From an uncultured Adlercreutzia sp. (GTDB lineage: Bacteria > Actinomycetota > Coriobacteriia > Coriobacteriales > Eggerthellaceae), in assembly GCF_958431955.1 (NCBI RefSeq), contig NZ_CAUASN010000020.1, positions 1-50,117 of the forward strand: a stretch of DNA of 50,117 bases, given 5' to 3'. Both the position numbers and the translations under genes were made by a program. Below are positions 39,671 to 48,488 of the stretch, one piece after another. The notes under the pieces are model-generated. The model ran no database searches, was not told the DNA's origin, and saw nothing but the letters and a program-made list of their open reading frames with translations. Position 1 is the first letter of the stretch. The number at the start of each line of letters is the position of its first letter.

Positions 39671-41212
39671 ATGGGCGACGGGAAGCGCGCGCGGGACATC
39701 GAGCACGAAGTGGCCTCCGAGTTGGAGAAGGCCGGCGAGTACGTGCGGGCCGACGCCGCCGAGACGCGCCAGGAGTGGCACGACCAGCTGCACAACGACG
39801 GCGCGCAGCTGGCGGCCGATGTGGCCCGCGACAAGGAGAAGGTGCACGAGGTCCTTGATGATATGCGGCACCCCGAGCGCATAGCCGCAGCCGCTGAGGA
39901 GAAGATTGCCCAGGCCGCCGAGGATGCGCGCGAGGTGGCCCAGGCTGTGGAGCACCCGAGCGAGATCGTCGCCGAGGCCAAGCACGTGGTGGCCGAGAAG
40001 AAGGAGGCCTTCGACGAGACGACGGCCACCATCGCCGCCGAGTTCACGAGCCCCACCGACAAGAAGCGGCTGCCCGTGGTGCTGCGCGTGTTCGGCGTGC
40101 TGCTCATCGTGGGCTCCGGCGCGGCGCTGCCCGGCATCGGCAAGGCCATCTACCGCGCCGTGACCATGTTCGGATCCGGCGCCATGAGCGGCGAGGGCAT
40201 CTCCACCATCGTGGTCACCTTCCTGCACCTGGCGGTGCTCGTGGCCCTGGCCGCGACCTTCATCGTCTTCGGCGTGCGGCTTCTGCGCAACCAGCGGCGT
40301 TGGGCGGCGCTTCTGTCCTATGGGTTGTACGTGCTGCTCATCTTGGGCGGCCTGTGCTCCATTATGCTCTCGGGCATGAGCATCGATCTTGTCTTCTACC
40401 TGGTCATGCTGGTGCTCACCATCGCGCTGCAGAGCTATCTTGACCCCACGCTTCTGGAAGAGCGCCGTGCCCACCGCAAGGCCCGCGAGCGCCGGGAGCA
40501 CCAGGAGGGCGAGGACGGCACCCTCGGCCGCGACCCCACGGGCAAGGGCTACATCACACTGAACTTCTTCAACTTGTTCTGGATATTCGTGGTGGCCAGC
40601 GTGCTGGGGCTGCTCATGGAGGAGATCGTTCACTTCCTGTTCGTGGTGCCGGGTCAGTGGCAAGACCGCGCGGGACTTCTGTTCGGGCCGTTCTCGCCCA
40701 TCTACGGCTGCGGCGCGGTGCTCATGACGGTGTTCCTCAACCGCTTCCACAAGAGCAACTGGATTGTCATCTTCCTCGTGGCGGCGGTCATCGGCGGCGG
40801 CTTCGAGGCGTTCACGAGCCTGTTCATGCAGTACGCGTTCGGCGCGGTGGCCTGGGATTACTCCAACATGCCCGGCTCGCTGTTCGGCGGTCGCACGAGC
40901 CTACCGTTCATGGCCTGCTGGGGTCTGCTCGGCGTGGTGTGGATCAAGCTGCTTCTGCCCTTCATGCTGCGGCTCGTGAACTTCATCCCGTGGAACTGGC
41001 GCTACGTGCTCACCGCGGTGGCGGCCTGCTTCATGCTGGTGGACGCCGTCATGACGCTGCAATCGCTCGACTGCTGGTACATGCGCCTGTCCCACGACCC
41101 GGTGGACACGCCCATCCAGCAGTTCTACGACCACGAGTTCGGCGACACCTACATGGCCGACCGCTTCCAAAGCATGACCATCCATCCGTCGGACGCCGTG
41201 CGCGGGAAGTAG
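39671..41212 (+). CDS. CmpB-type (putative ABC transporter type IV) polytopic membrane protein
   Basis: This 513-residue protein has a long charged helical N-terminal region (1-125, Ala/Glu/Lys/Arg with repeated acidic-basic patterns, probably a coiled coil), then about ten membrane segments. The C-terminal half matches the CmpB family: LFGPFSPIYGCGAVLMTVFL, GGGFEAFTSLFMQYAFGAVA and WDYSNMPGSLFGGRTSLPF, with the conserved Trp-Asp-Tyr. The role of this family is unknown; the old name derives from an ABC permease guess. The ATG at 39671 follows AAGGGAGA; an ATG at 39653 is less favoured. Confidence 0.8.
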   Translation: MGDGKRARDIEHEVASELEKAGEYVRADAAETRQEWHDQLHNDGAQLAADVARDKEKVHEVLDDMRHPERIAAAAEEKIAQAAEDAREVAQAVEHPSEIVAEAKHVVAEKKEAFDETTATIAAEFTSPTDKKRLPVVLRVFGVLLIVGSGAALPGIGKAIYRAVTMFGSGAMSGEGISTIVVTFLHLAVLVALAATFIVFGVRLLRNQRRWAALLSYGLYVLLILGGLCSIMLSGMSIDLVFYLVMLVLTIALQSYLDPTLLEERRAHRKARERREHQEGEDGTLGRDPTGKGYITLNFFNLFWIFVVASVLGLLMEEIVHFLFVVPGQWQDRAGLLFGPFSPIYGCGAVLMTVFLNRFHKSNWIVIFLVAAVIGGGFEAFTSLFMQYAFGAVAWDYSNMPGSLFGGRTSLPFMACWGLLGVVWIKLLLPFMLRLVNFIPWNWRYVLTAVAACFMLVDAVMTLQSLDCWYMRLSHDPVDTPIQQFYDHEFGDTYMADRFQSMTIHPSDAVRGK

Positions 41213-41546
41213 GTGCGAAAAATGGCGCGAAATTGCGGAAATGGTGCAAGGCGCACGTCGTGAGTGCGCGTAGCGGTGAAGAAGGGCTTCAAAATGCCGT
41301 TTTTGGTACGGGAAAACGCGCTCAGTGAAGGAAATCGCGGTGGCTGTGCACCAAAAACGCCATTTTGCGCCACATTTGAGCTGATTGACTGACAGCGTCT
41401 TCTTCGCCCTGTGGCCGATGGGCGGCGGCGCTCGCGCCGGTGGCTTTCTATAATAGGGGACTGCGAAACGGAGAAGGAACCGCACGTCCGCCTGCGTCCC
41501 GCACTCCGGGCGGAGGCGACGCGCTACAACCACAGAAGGAGCCCCC
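41213..41546. other. Intergenic region with inverted repeat and metY leader (334 nt)
   Basis: Arms at 41290-41307 and 41350-41367 (caaaatgccgtttttggt and its complement) match at 17 of 18 positions across 42 nt. A TATAAT at 41449-41454 begins the metY leader of about 90 nt, which contains a short hairpin (tccgcc / ggcgga). I found no SAM riboswitch consensus. Confidence 0.6.
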
Positions 41547-42830
41547 ATGACCGAATCCATTGGAACGACCTGCGTGCAGGGCGGCTGGCGCCCCGGCGAC
41601 GGCGAGCCGCGCCAGGTGCCCATCTACCAGAACACCACCTGGAAGTACGACACCTCCGAGCACATGGGGCGCCTGTTCGACCTGGAGGAGGCCGGCTACT
41701 TCTACACGCGCCTGGCGAACCCCACCAACGATGCCGTGGCCGCGAAGATCGCCGAGCTGGAGGGCGGCACGGCGGCCATGCTCACCTCGTCGGGCCAGGC
41801 GGCGAACTTCTTCGCCGTGTTCAACATCGCCGGCGCGGGCGATCATGTGGTAGCGTCGTCGGCCATCTACGGGGGCACCTACAACCTGCTCGCCCACACC
41901 ATGGGCCGCATGGGGCTGGAGTGCACCTTCGTGGACCCGCACTGCTCCGACGAGGAGTTGGCGGCGGCCTTCCGTCCCAACACCAAGTGCGTGTTCGGTG
42001 AGACCATCGCCAACCCCGCGCTTGCCGTGCTCGACATCGAGCGCTTCGCCGCGGCGGCCCACGCTCACGGGGTGCCGCTCATCGTGGACAACACCTTCCC
42101 CACGCCGGTGCTGTGCCGCCCCATCGAGTGGGGCGCCGACATCGTGACGCACTCCACCACCAAGTACATGGACGGCCACGGCGCCTCCGTCGGCGGTGTC
42201 ATCGTGGATTCCGGCAACTTCGACTGGGCGGCCCATGCCGACAAGTTCCCTGGGCTGACCGAGCCTGACGAGAGCTACCACGGCGTGGTGTACACCGAGC
42301 GCTTCGGCCAGGGCGGCGCCTACATCACCAAGGCCACGGCCCAGCTCATGCGCGATCTGGGGTGCGCGCAGTCGCCGCAGAACGCCTTCCTCATCAACCT
42401 GGGGCTGGAGAGCCTGCATCTGCGCATGGCCCGGCATGCTGCCAACGGCCGCGCCATCGCCGAGCACTTGGCCGCGCACCCGAAGGTGTCCTGGGTGCGC
42501 CACCCGTCGCTTGAGGGCGATGCAGAAGCGGCCCTGGCGGCGAAGTATTTGCCCGAGGGCAGCTGCGGGGTGGTGAGCTTCGGCGTGGCCGGTGGGCGTG
42601 AGGCGGCCGAGACGTTCATGGCGAACCTGAAGCTGGCCCAGATCGCCACCCACGTGGCCGACGCGCGCACCTGCGTGCTGCACCCGGCCAACGCCACGCA
42701 CCGCCAGATGAACGATGCCGAGCTGGAAGCGGCCGGCATCACCCCCGATCTCATCCGCCTGTCCTGCGGCATCGAGGACGCCGCCGACCTCATCGCCGAC
42801 ATCGATGCGGCCCTCGCCGCCGTAGAGTAG
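41547..42830 (+). CDS. metY: O-acetylhomoserine sulfhydrylase / aminocarboxypropyltransferase
   Basis: MetY makes homocysteine from O-acetylhomoserine and sulfide. The 427-residue PLP enzyme of the Cys/Met metabolism family has NQTTWKYDTSEHM-like N-terminus (QNTTWKYDTSEHMG), YTRLANPTNDAVAAKIAELE, the TSSGQAANFFAVF stretch, VDNTFPTPVLCRP and the Schiff-base lysine Lys206 in THSTTKYMDGHG. The following gene makes its substrate, which supports this reading over cystathionine synthase. AAGGAGCC precedes the ATG. The metA start is 10 nt after the stop. Confidence 0.95.
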   Translation: MTESIGTTCVQGGWRPGDGEPRQVPIYQNTTWKYDTSEHMGRLFDLEEAGYFYTRLANPTNDAVAAKIAELEGGTAAMLTSSGQAANFFAVFNIAGAGDHVVASSAIYGGTYNLLAHTMGRMGLECTFVDPHCSDEELAAAFRPNTKCVFGETIANPALAVLDIERFAAAAHAHGVPLIVDNTFPTPVLCRPIEWGADIVTHSTTKYMDGHGASVGGVIVDSGNFDWAAHADKFPGLTEPDESYHGVVYTERFGQGGAYITKATAQLMRDLGCAQSPQNAFLINLGLESLHLRMARHAANGRAIAEHLAAHPKVSWVRHPSLEGDAEAALAAKYLPEGSCGVVSFGVAGGREAAETFMANLKLAQIATHVADARTCVLHPANATHRQMNDAELEAAGITPDLIRLSCGIEDAADLIADIDAALAAVE

Positions 42831-42839
42831 GGGGAAGCC

Positions 42840-43787
42840 GTGCCCATTCGCATCCCCGACGCGCTGCCCGCCACGGCGGCCCTTGAGAGCGAGAACATCT
42901 TCGTCATGACGGAACATCGCGCCATGCACCAGGACATTCGTCCGCTGCGTGTGCTGCTGTTGAACCTCATGCCCACCAAGATCACCACCGAGACGCAGAT
43001 TCTGCGGCGGCTTTCCAACACGCCCATCCAGGTGGAGGTGGAGCTGCTGCAAACGGTGAGCCACGACGCGAAGAACACGGCCGCCGAGCATTTGGAGGCC
43101 TTCTACACCACCTTCGACGAGGTGCGCGACGAGCACTTCGACGGCCTCATCATCACGGGGGCGCCCGTGGAGAAGCTCGACTTCGAGGAAGTGGACTACT
43201 GGCCCGAGCTGTGCGAGATCATGGAGTGGTCGAAGACCCACGTGCATTCCACGTTCCACATCTGCTGGGGCGCCCAGGCCGGCATCTACTACCACTACGG
43301 GGTGCCCAAGCACGCGCTGCCTGAGAAGATGTTCGGCGTGTTCCCCCACACCCTGGCCAAGCGCACCTCGCCGCTCGTGCGCGGGTTCGACGATGTGTTC
43401 TTCGCGCCGCACTCGCGCTTCACCGAGGTGCGGGCCGCCGACATTGAGGCCCATCCCGATCTGGAGCTCATCGCCGTGTCCGACGAGGCCGGCGTGTACG
43501 TGGCGAAGTCCACCGACTCGCAGAACTTCTTCGTGTTCGGGCATCCCGAGTACGACCGCGAGACTCTGAAGGCCGAGTACGACCGCGACGTGGCCCGCGG
43601 CATGGACATGGCGCTGCCGGCCCACTACTTCCCCGGTGACGACCCGGCCGCCGAGCCGCCGGCCACGTGGTTCTCCCACGCTCAGCTGCTGTACACCAAC
43701 TGGCTGAACTACTACGTGTACCAGACGACCCCCTACGACATCAGCCGCGCCGGCGAGCGCGACGGGGAAGAGGGGGCGTCGCGGTGA
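42840..43787 (+). CDS. metA: Homoserine O-acetyltransferase (MetA family)
   Basis: MetA acylates homoserine, the first committed step of methionine synthesis. The 315-residue protein has LRVLLLNLMPTKITTETQ, ITGAPVEKLDFEEVDYW, catalytic Cys142 in FHICWGAQAGIYYHYG and the His/Glu pair in VFGHPEYDRETL. Residue 111 is Glu, which in characterised members marks acetyl-CoA use, whereas E. coli has Gly for succinyl-CoA. Acetyl specificity fits the metY gene just upstream. The GTG at 42840 follows AGGGGGAA; its end overlaps the next small gene. Confidence 0.95.
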   Translation: MPIRIPDALPATAALESENIFVMTEHRAMHQDIRPLRVLLLNLMPTKITTETQILRRLSNTPIQVEVELLQTVSHDAKNTAAEHLEAFYTTFDEVRDEHFDGLIITGAPVEKLDFEEVDYWPELCEIMEWSKTHVHSTFHICWGAQAGIYYHYGVPKHALPEKMFGVFPHTLAKRTSPLVRGFDDVFFAPHSRFTEVRAADIEAHPDLELIAVSDEAGVYVAKSTDSQNFFVFGHPEYDRETLKAEYDRDVARGMDMALPAHYFPGDDPAAEPPATWFSHAQLLYTNWLNYYVYQTTPYDISRAGERDGEEGASR

Positions 43788-44023
43788 GCATCGATCCGAC
43801 GCGCGACCCCCACGCGCGCATCGTGGTGAAGCCGCTGCCGAGCCAGGTGGCGGCCGCGAAGGCGAAGGCAGCGGAAGGTGCGGGGGCGGCGGGAGCCGTC
43901 GGCCGACCTGCGCCCGACGACCCCTTCCTGCGGGCGGAAAACGAGGACGACGACGGCTACGACCCCTATTCCGACCGCCCCGCCCCGCCCGAGCCGCTCT
44001 TTTCGGAAGACCCCTGGGCTTAA
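43784..44023 (+). CDS. Small acidic protein, uncharacterised
   Basis: A GTG start overlaps the metA stop (GTGA), with AGAGGGGG upstream. It opens a 79-residue frame: an N-terminal DPTRDPHARIVVKPLPSQ segment, an Ala-rich linker, then acidic and proline-rich sequence (ENEDDDGYDPYSDRPAPPEP) ending in DPWA. It is probably disordered. It may be translationally coupled to metA and could be a real small protein or merely open frame in GC-rich DNA; the overlap and ribosome site favour a gene. Confidence 0.4.
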   Translation: MSIDPTRDPHARIVVKPLPSQVAAAKAKAAEGAGAAGAVGRPAPDDPFLRAENEDDDGYDPYSDRPAPPEPLFSEDPWA

Positions 44024-44116
44024 GGCGCCGGAATACTTCGCCCGCGCCCCTTTACGGGAATTGTGCAACCTGTCAAAATCGCCTTGGAAACTGGGTGCGA
44101 CGGGAGGAGGGGCGCA

Positions 44117-45820
44117 ATGGACGAGAAGCCGGAGGGCGCGAACGCGGCGCTCGCGGGTACAGCCGGCGCGAACTCAGCCGCGAATGCGATAGACGCGCAG
44201 GCGCCGGCGGAGAAGCCGGCCGCGAAAACGCCCGCGACAGGGGAGAGCCATGTGCTGCGCGGCATCGTGTTCGCGGCGCTCGGCGGCATCTGCTGGGGCT
44301 TCTCGGGCAACTGCGCCCAAATGCTCACGGCCGAGCTGGGCGTGCCGGTGCTGTGGATCACCGCCGTGCGCCTCACGGTGGCGGCCGTTATCTTTTTGGC
44401 TATCTGCCTGGTGCGCGAGCCGCGCCATCTGCTGGCGGCCCTGCGCGACGGGCGCAGCCTCGCCTACATCGCCGGGTTCGCCATCCTGGGCGTGCTGCTC
44501 ACCCAGGTGAGCTACCTCTCGGCCATCGCCTACACCAACGCCGGCACCGGCACCGTGCTCGAGCGCACGGGCCTCGTGCTCATCATGGGATACGTGTGCC
44601 TGCGTACCCGGCGCCTGCCGCGTCCGCGCGAGGCGGCGGGGCTGGTGCTCGCCATCGGCGGCACGGTGCTCATCGCCACCCAGGGCGACTTTTCGCGGCT
44701 GGCCATCGCGCCGGCGGGCCTTGGCTGGGGCCTCGTGTCAGCCGTGGCGCTGGCCTTCTATACGCTGATGCCCGGCAAGCCCCTGGCGAAATGGGGCAGC
44801 TTCATCGTGACGGGTCTGGCCATGGCCATGGGCGGCACGGTGGCCATGGCCGGCGTGCAGCCGTGGACCCTCGGCGTGGAGGTAACGCCGGCGGTGGTGG
44901 GCGTCATGGCGCTCATGGTGCTCGTGGGCACCTTCGCCGCCTATCTGTTCTACCTGCAGGGCATCGCGGATGCGGGCCCGGTGCGCGCCGGTCTCGTCGG
45001 CTGCGTGGAGCCGGTGTCGGCTACCATTATCTCGGCGGTGTGGCTTGGCACCACGGTCACGCCGATGGACGTGCTCGGCTGCGCCATGATTGTGGTGATG
45101 GTGTTCCTCATCACCGAGCGCGAGAGCGAAGGCGGCGCCGATCATGCTGCGGAAGGCGGCAAGGGCGCCCCGCCCGGCCGCTATGACGGTGCCCGCGGCA
45201 ACGTGCCCGTGTTCCAGGGGCGCGCGAGCGAGCTGGGCTATTACGCGGCCCGGGTGGCCACGCGCGAGGATGTGCCGCGGCTGCAGCAGCTTCTGGCCGA
45301 CGGGCGCCGCACCATGGCGAAGCTCGGCGTGAAGGAGGGCACGAAGCGCTATCCCTCGTCGCGCCGTCTCTTGCGCGCGGTGGATGCCGGCAGCGTGTAC
45401 GTGGTGGTGAGCAATCCCGCGTGGCTCGGCGTGGATGAGGGCGATACGGCGCCAGAGCCGAAGGGCGAAAGCCGCATCATCGGCATGTTCGACGTGGACG
45501 TGGAAGGCGACGCGGCCTACGAGGAGGGCCGCGGCCTTACCTGGATTACCGAGGGCGACGGCAACTACGGGGCGCTGCACTGGGTGAACGTGGAGCCGTC
45601 GGCGCGCCGCTGCGGTGTGGGCGCCTACATTCTGGGAACCGCCCAGCGCATCGCCCGCGACGCCGGCTGCCACAATCTGTGCTGCGACGTGTACGAGGCC
45701 AACGTCCCCATGCGCGACCTGCTCGTCCGCGAGGGCTGGACCGTCGCCGGCACCATCGCCCTGCGCGACTGGCACGGACATGAGTCCCACCGCCTCATCT
45801 ACGAGAAGCTCTACTGGTAG
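44117..45820 (+). CDS. Fusion of EamA/DMT-family transporter and GNAT acetyltransferase
   Basis: This 567-residue protein has two modules. Residues about 45-335 form ten membrane segments with two EamA-type repeats (VLRGIVFAALGGICWGFSGN and a matching start GLGWGLVSAVALAFYTLMPG), characteristic of drug/metabolite exporters. After a linker, residues about 360-567 form a GNAT domain: ARVATREDVPRLQQLL, the acetyl-CoA loop ARRCGVGAYILGTAQR, and VYEANVPMRDLLVREGW as motif B. The two parts share one frame with no stop or ribosome site between them. Acetylation could be coupled to export. The ATG at 44117 follows GGAGGAGG. Confidence 0.88.
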   Translation: MDEKPEGANAALAGTAGANSAANAIDAQAPAEKPAAKTPATGESHVLRGIVFAALGGICWGFSGNCAQMLTAELGVPVLWITAVRLTVAAVIFLAICLVREPRHLLAALRDGRSLAYIAGFAILGVLLTQVSYLSAIAYTNAGTGTVLERTGLVLIMGYVCLRTRRLPRPREAAGLVLAIGGTVLIATQGDFSRLAIAPAGLGWGLVSAVALAFYTLMPGKPLAKWGSFIVTGLAMAMGGTVAMAGVQPWTLGVEVTPAVVGVMALMVLVGTFAAYLFYLQGIADAGPVRAGLVGCVEPVSATIISAVWLGTTVTPMDVLGCAMIVVMVFLITERESEGGADHAAEGGKGAPPGRYDGARGNVPVFQGRASELGYYAARVATREDVPRLQQLLADGRRTMAKLGVKEGTKRYPSSRRLLRAVDAGSVYVVVSNPAWLGVDEGDTAPEPKGESRIIGMFDVDVEGDAAYEEGRGLTWITEGDGNYGALHWVNVEPSARRCGVGAYILGTAQRIARDAGCHNLCCDVYEANVPMRDLLVREGWTVAGTIALRDWHGHESHRLIYEKLYW

Positions 45821-45902
45821 GGCCCTAAAATGGCGCCCGGTATCGCGGCTGCCGGACGGCTTGTCGAAGGACGGCTCGCAGTCGCCGCTCTCGCCACCGG
45901 CC

Positions 45903-46349
45903 CTACAGGTTGTCGGTGTCGAGACAGAGGGTGAAGGGGCCTCGGTTCACCAGGCTCACGTCCATCATGGCGCCGAAGACGCCGGTGTCCACGCGGGGCA
46001 CGTCGCGCCGGGCGAGGGAGACGAAGTACTCGTAGAGCCGATCGGCCTCGGCGGGCGCGGCGGCGTCGGTGAAGGAGGGACGGTTGCCCTTTCGGCAGTT
46101 GGCGAAGAGCGTGAACTGGCTGACGACGAGCACCTCGCCTTCCACGTCGGCCAAGCTCAGGTTGGTCTTGCCGTTTTCGTCCTCGAGCACGCGCATCTTG
46201 CGGATCTTCTCCCAGAGCCGCTCCGCCTGCGCCTCGCTGTCGCCGTGGCCCACGCCCAAAAGGATCAGGTACCCGCGCCCGATACGGCCGACGACGTTCC
46301 CTTCCACGCTCACGCTGGCTTCGCTTACACACTGCACTACAGCTCGCAT
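45903..46349 (-). CDS. dtd: D-aminoacyl-tRNA deacylase
   Basis: Dtd hydrolyses D-amino acids mischarged on tRNA. The 148-residue protein is full length, with MRAVVQCVSEASVSVEGNVV, GYLILLGVGHGDSE, the active-site SQFTLFANCRKGNRPSF and the C-terminal cross-subunit element NRGPFTLCLDT. In E. coli the last element reads N-x-G-P-V-T, so Phe is a small change. AAAGGA lies before the start. An in-frame copy of the last 15 residues is found at 47805, see the remnant entry. Confidence 0.95.
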   Translation of the reverse strand: MRAVVQCVSEASVSVEGNVVGRIGRGYLILLGVGHGDSEAQAERLWEKIRKMRVLEDENGKTNLSLADVEGEVLVVSQFTLFANCRKGNRPSFTDAAAPAEADRLYEYFVSLARRDVPRVDTGVFGAMMDVSLVNRGPFTLCLDTDNL

Positions 46350-46394
46350 AGGGGGTCCTTTCGGGGCGGACGGCGCCGCAGGGCGACGGGGTTT

Positions 46395-47261
46395 CTAGAA
46401 GAAGATCATGAGCATGCCCAGCGCCAGGCCGACCATGACGGCGAAGGCGGGCAGCTTGCTGCGGTAGATGAGGTAGCTCTCGGGCATGATCTCGCCGAAC
46501 ACCACATACAGCATGGCGCCCGAGGCGAAACCGAGCGACAGGGTGAGGCCCAAAGGCCCGATGTCGCCCAGCCAGAAGCCGAGCCATGCGCCGAGCACCG
46601 TGGGCAGCCCGCAGGCCGCCGTGAGCAGCGTGGCCTTCACGCGCCCGGTACCGCCCGAGATGAGCGGCACGGCCACGGCCATGCCCTCGGGGATGTTGTG
46701 CAGGCCGATGAGTACGGCCATGATCATGCCGGTGCCCCACATAAGGTCGCTCGACACGGCGAAGCTCGCGCCGATGGTCATGCCCTCGGGGATGTTGTGC
46801 AGCGCGATGGCGCAGGCCATCACGATGCCGGCCACGAACAGCGACAGCCGCGAGTCGTGGTGGCGCTTGTGCATGTTCAGGTGGTCGGCGTGCACCAGCT
46901 CGTCGATGTCGTCGTGGGTGTCGGGATGCGCCGCGTCGGCGGTGTGCGACACCTCGGCCCGCGTCTTGCGGTCGATGAGGTGGTTCAGCAGATACACCAC
47001 GGCCACGCCCAGGGCCACGGCCAGAATCACCAGCAGCACCCCGTGCTCGTAGATCTGGTTGGCGGCCTCCTCGGCCTCGGCCAGAAGATCGAAGCACACC
47101 ATGGCGGTCATCACGCCGCCGGCGAAGGCCAGAAGCAGGCTGATGGTGCGGTTGGACTCGCTCTTGAACAGGGCGCCGATAAGGCCGCCGAGCCCCGTGC
47201 CCCCGGCACCGGAGATGAGCGTGACCAACGTGATGAACGCGAACGGCGACATTGCTTCCAT
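46395..47261 (-). CDS. ZIP family divalent metal transporter
   Basis: This 288-residue membrane protein of the ZIP (GufA/ZupT-like) family has eight membrane segments and the signature HNIPEGM twice (about residues 162 and 191), the TM4 and TM5 metal-binding helices. A His/Asp-rich cytoplasmic loop (about 108-135, with HPDTHDDIDELVHADHLNMHKRHH split by positions 110-122 and 123-135) could bind metal. Family members import zinc, iron or manganese. The start at 47261 has AGGAAG upstream at a rather long 10-nt spacing; Met4 is an alternative. Confidence 0.9.
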   Translation of the reverse strand: MEAMSPFAFITLVTLISGAGGTGLGGLIGALFKSESNRTISLLLAFAGGVMTAMVCFDLLAEAEEAANQIYEHGVLLVILAVALGVAVVYLLNHLIDRKTRAEVSHTADAAHPDTHDDIDELVHADHLNMHKRHHDSRLSLFVAGIVMACAIALHNIPEGMTIGASFAVSSDLMWGTGMIMAVLIGLHNIPEGMAVAVPLISGGTGRVKATLLTAACGLPTVLGAWLGFWLGDIGPLGLTLSLGFASGAMLYVVFGEIMPESYLIYRSKLPAFAVMVGLALGMLMIFF

Positions 47262-47433
47262 AGTATGCAGGCTTCCTTACACCCCAAGGTTTCACACAGC
47301 GCCCACCATTGTGCGCCAACCCGCGCGCCTGCGGAAGCGCCTCCCGCCCAAACGTTAGTCGGAGGTAACATATCCCGCGGTAACGGCGGCCGCACGAACG
47401 GGCTGCCGGCGGAAGGGGAAAGAAGGCAGGGGA

Positions 47434-47439
47434 TATAAT
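47434..47439 (+). promoter_or_regulatory. -10 box (TATAAT) for the small membrane protein gene
   Basis: A consensus TATAAT lies 53 nt before the ATG at 47492. The gap to the divergent ZIP gene is 230 nt and has no other clear element. Confidence 0.5.
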
Positions 47440-47491
47440 CAACGGCAGGTCACCCATTCCGAGGGTGCCCGATATGGGAAGGAGGCTGGCC

Positions 47492-47800
47492 ATGAGCGAA
47501 GGAAAGTCGGAGCGGAGAGGTCTTCTGTGGTGGATCGAGCATGAGAACACCAACGAGTTCTGGAGTGCGAGAAATCCCTGGCTTGTCATCGCAGTTGTCG
47601 CAACGGCGATCATTGTGCTCTGCATGGTCGGGATGCATTTCTGGGGTTTGCCTCGCGAGGTGGCAGATGTGACGGTAAATATAGTCTTTTACGGCTATCT
47701 GGCCGCACTCTTTTTCTGCGAGGTGAAGACCGGCCGTCGGGTCGCGGCCCTCGGCGTTGCAGCCATCGCGGCGTTCAGCCTCCTCCTCTGGGGAATGTGA
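47492..47800 (+). CDS. Small polytopic membrane protein (three segments)
   Basis: This 102-residue protein has a basic N-terminus, WWIEHENTNEFWSARNPW before the first transmembrane segment, and hydrophobic helices at about 30-50, 60-78 and 83-101. The ATG at 47492 is preceded by GGAAGGAGG. It belongs to no family I recognise. A remnant of dtd begins immediately after its stop on the other strand. Confidence 0.6.
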   Translation: MSEGKSERRGLLWWIEHENTNEFWSARNPWLVIAVVATAIIVLCMVGMHFWGLPREVADVTVNIVFYGYLAALFFCEVKTGRRVAALGVAAIAAFSLLLWGM

Positions 47801-47804
47801 GCTC

Positions 47805-47862
47805 TTAGAGGTTGCTGGCATCCGGGTAGAGGGTGAAAGGCCCTCGGTTCGCCAGCGCTTCC
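47805..47862 (-). pseudogene. Remnant of the dtd 3' end
   Basis: Minus-strand translation gives ANRGPFTLYPDASNL and a stop codon, against VNRGPFTLCLDTDNL and a stop at the end of intact dtd (45903). Ten of 15 residues match, and the DNA (agggtgaa.gg.cctcggttc) matches at most positions. Nothing upstream of it resembles the rest of dtd. Confidence 0.7.
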
Positions 47863-48002
47863 TCGGGGCTGCGCGGCCGACGATTGCGCGGTATGCTGCC
47901 CAGCCATTTCAGATTTTCGCTTGAGAGCGAAAACAAACGCCTTGCTGAAACGTGTTGTAGGGTGAAGGTGAAGATTGCGGCAGCGAAGGGTGGAGCGAGG
48001 CG

Positions 48003-48488
48003 ATGGTGGAAGAAGATCGCATCGAGAGACTTGCGCGGGAGTACGGGCGTATGCTGGTACGCTTGGCGGCTACCCGCCTCGATTCCGTTGCCGACGCCGA
48101 GGATGCGGTGCAAGATGTGTTCTGCACGCTCATGTCGAAAAAGCTCGTGTTCGCGGATCCCGAACACGAGAAGGCGTGGCTCATTCGCTCGACACTCAAT
48201 CGGACAAGCGATGTGCGCCGGCGCAAATCGCGACTCAACGTTCCGCTTGACGAGGCCCGCGCGGTTGCGGATGATGCGACCGAGGCCGAGCAGCGCGGTC
48301 GGGAGATGCTTGCCTGCATAAGGGCGCTTCCCGAGAAGTATGCCGTAGTGCTTCACCTTCACTATTACGAAGGCTACAGCCTCCGCGAAATGAGCGCCAT
48401 GCTCGGCGTGCCCTCGGCGACGGTGGGTACGCGGCTGGCTCGTGGTCGTGATCGGCTGAAAACCCTGCTTGAGGAGGAATCGCTATGA
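48003..48488 (+). CDS. ECF-type RNA polymerase sigma factor
   Basis: This 161-residue sigma factor has region 2 EYGRMLVRLAATRL then ADAEDAVQDVFCTLM, and region 4 LPEKYAVVLHLHYYEGYSL with the recognition helix SAMLGVPSATVGTRLARGR. The ATG at 48003 follows GGAGCGAGG. It overlaps the next gene by 4 nt (ATGA). It most resembles the factor at 37146. Confidence 0.93.
   Translation: MVEEDRIERLAREYGRMLVRLAATRLDSVADAEDAVQDVFCTLMSKKLVFADPEHEKAWLIRSTLNRTSDVRRRKSRLNVPLDEARAVADDATEAEQRGREMLACIRALPEKYAVVLHLHYYEGYSLREMSAMLGVPSATVGTRLARGRDRLKTLLEEESL

Noticed and set aside
41400..41546. Possible SAM riboswitch upstream of metY
   Set aside because: No GAUGAAACC..GG.AACC-type core or SAM-IV pattern can be found; only a short hairpin is present.
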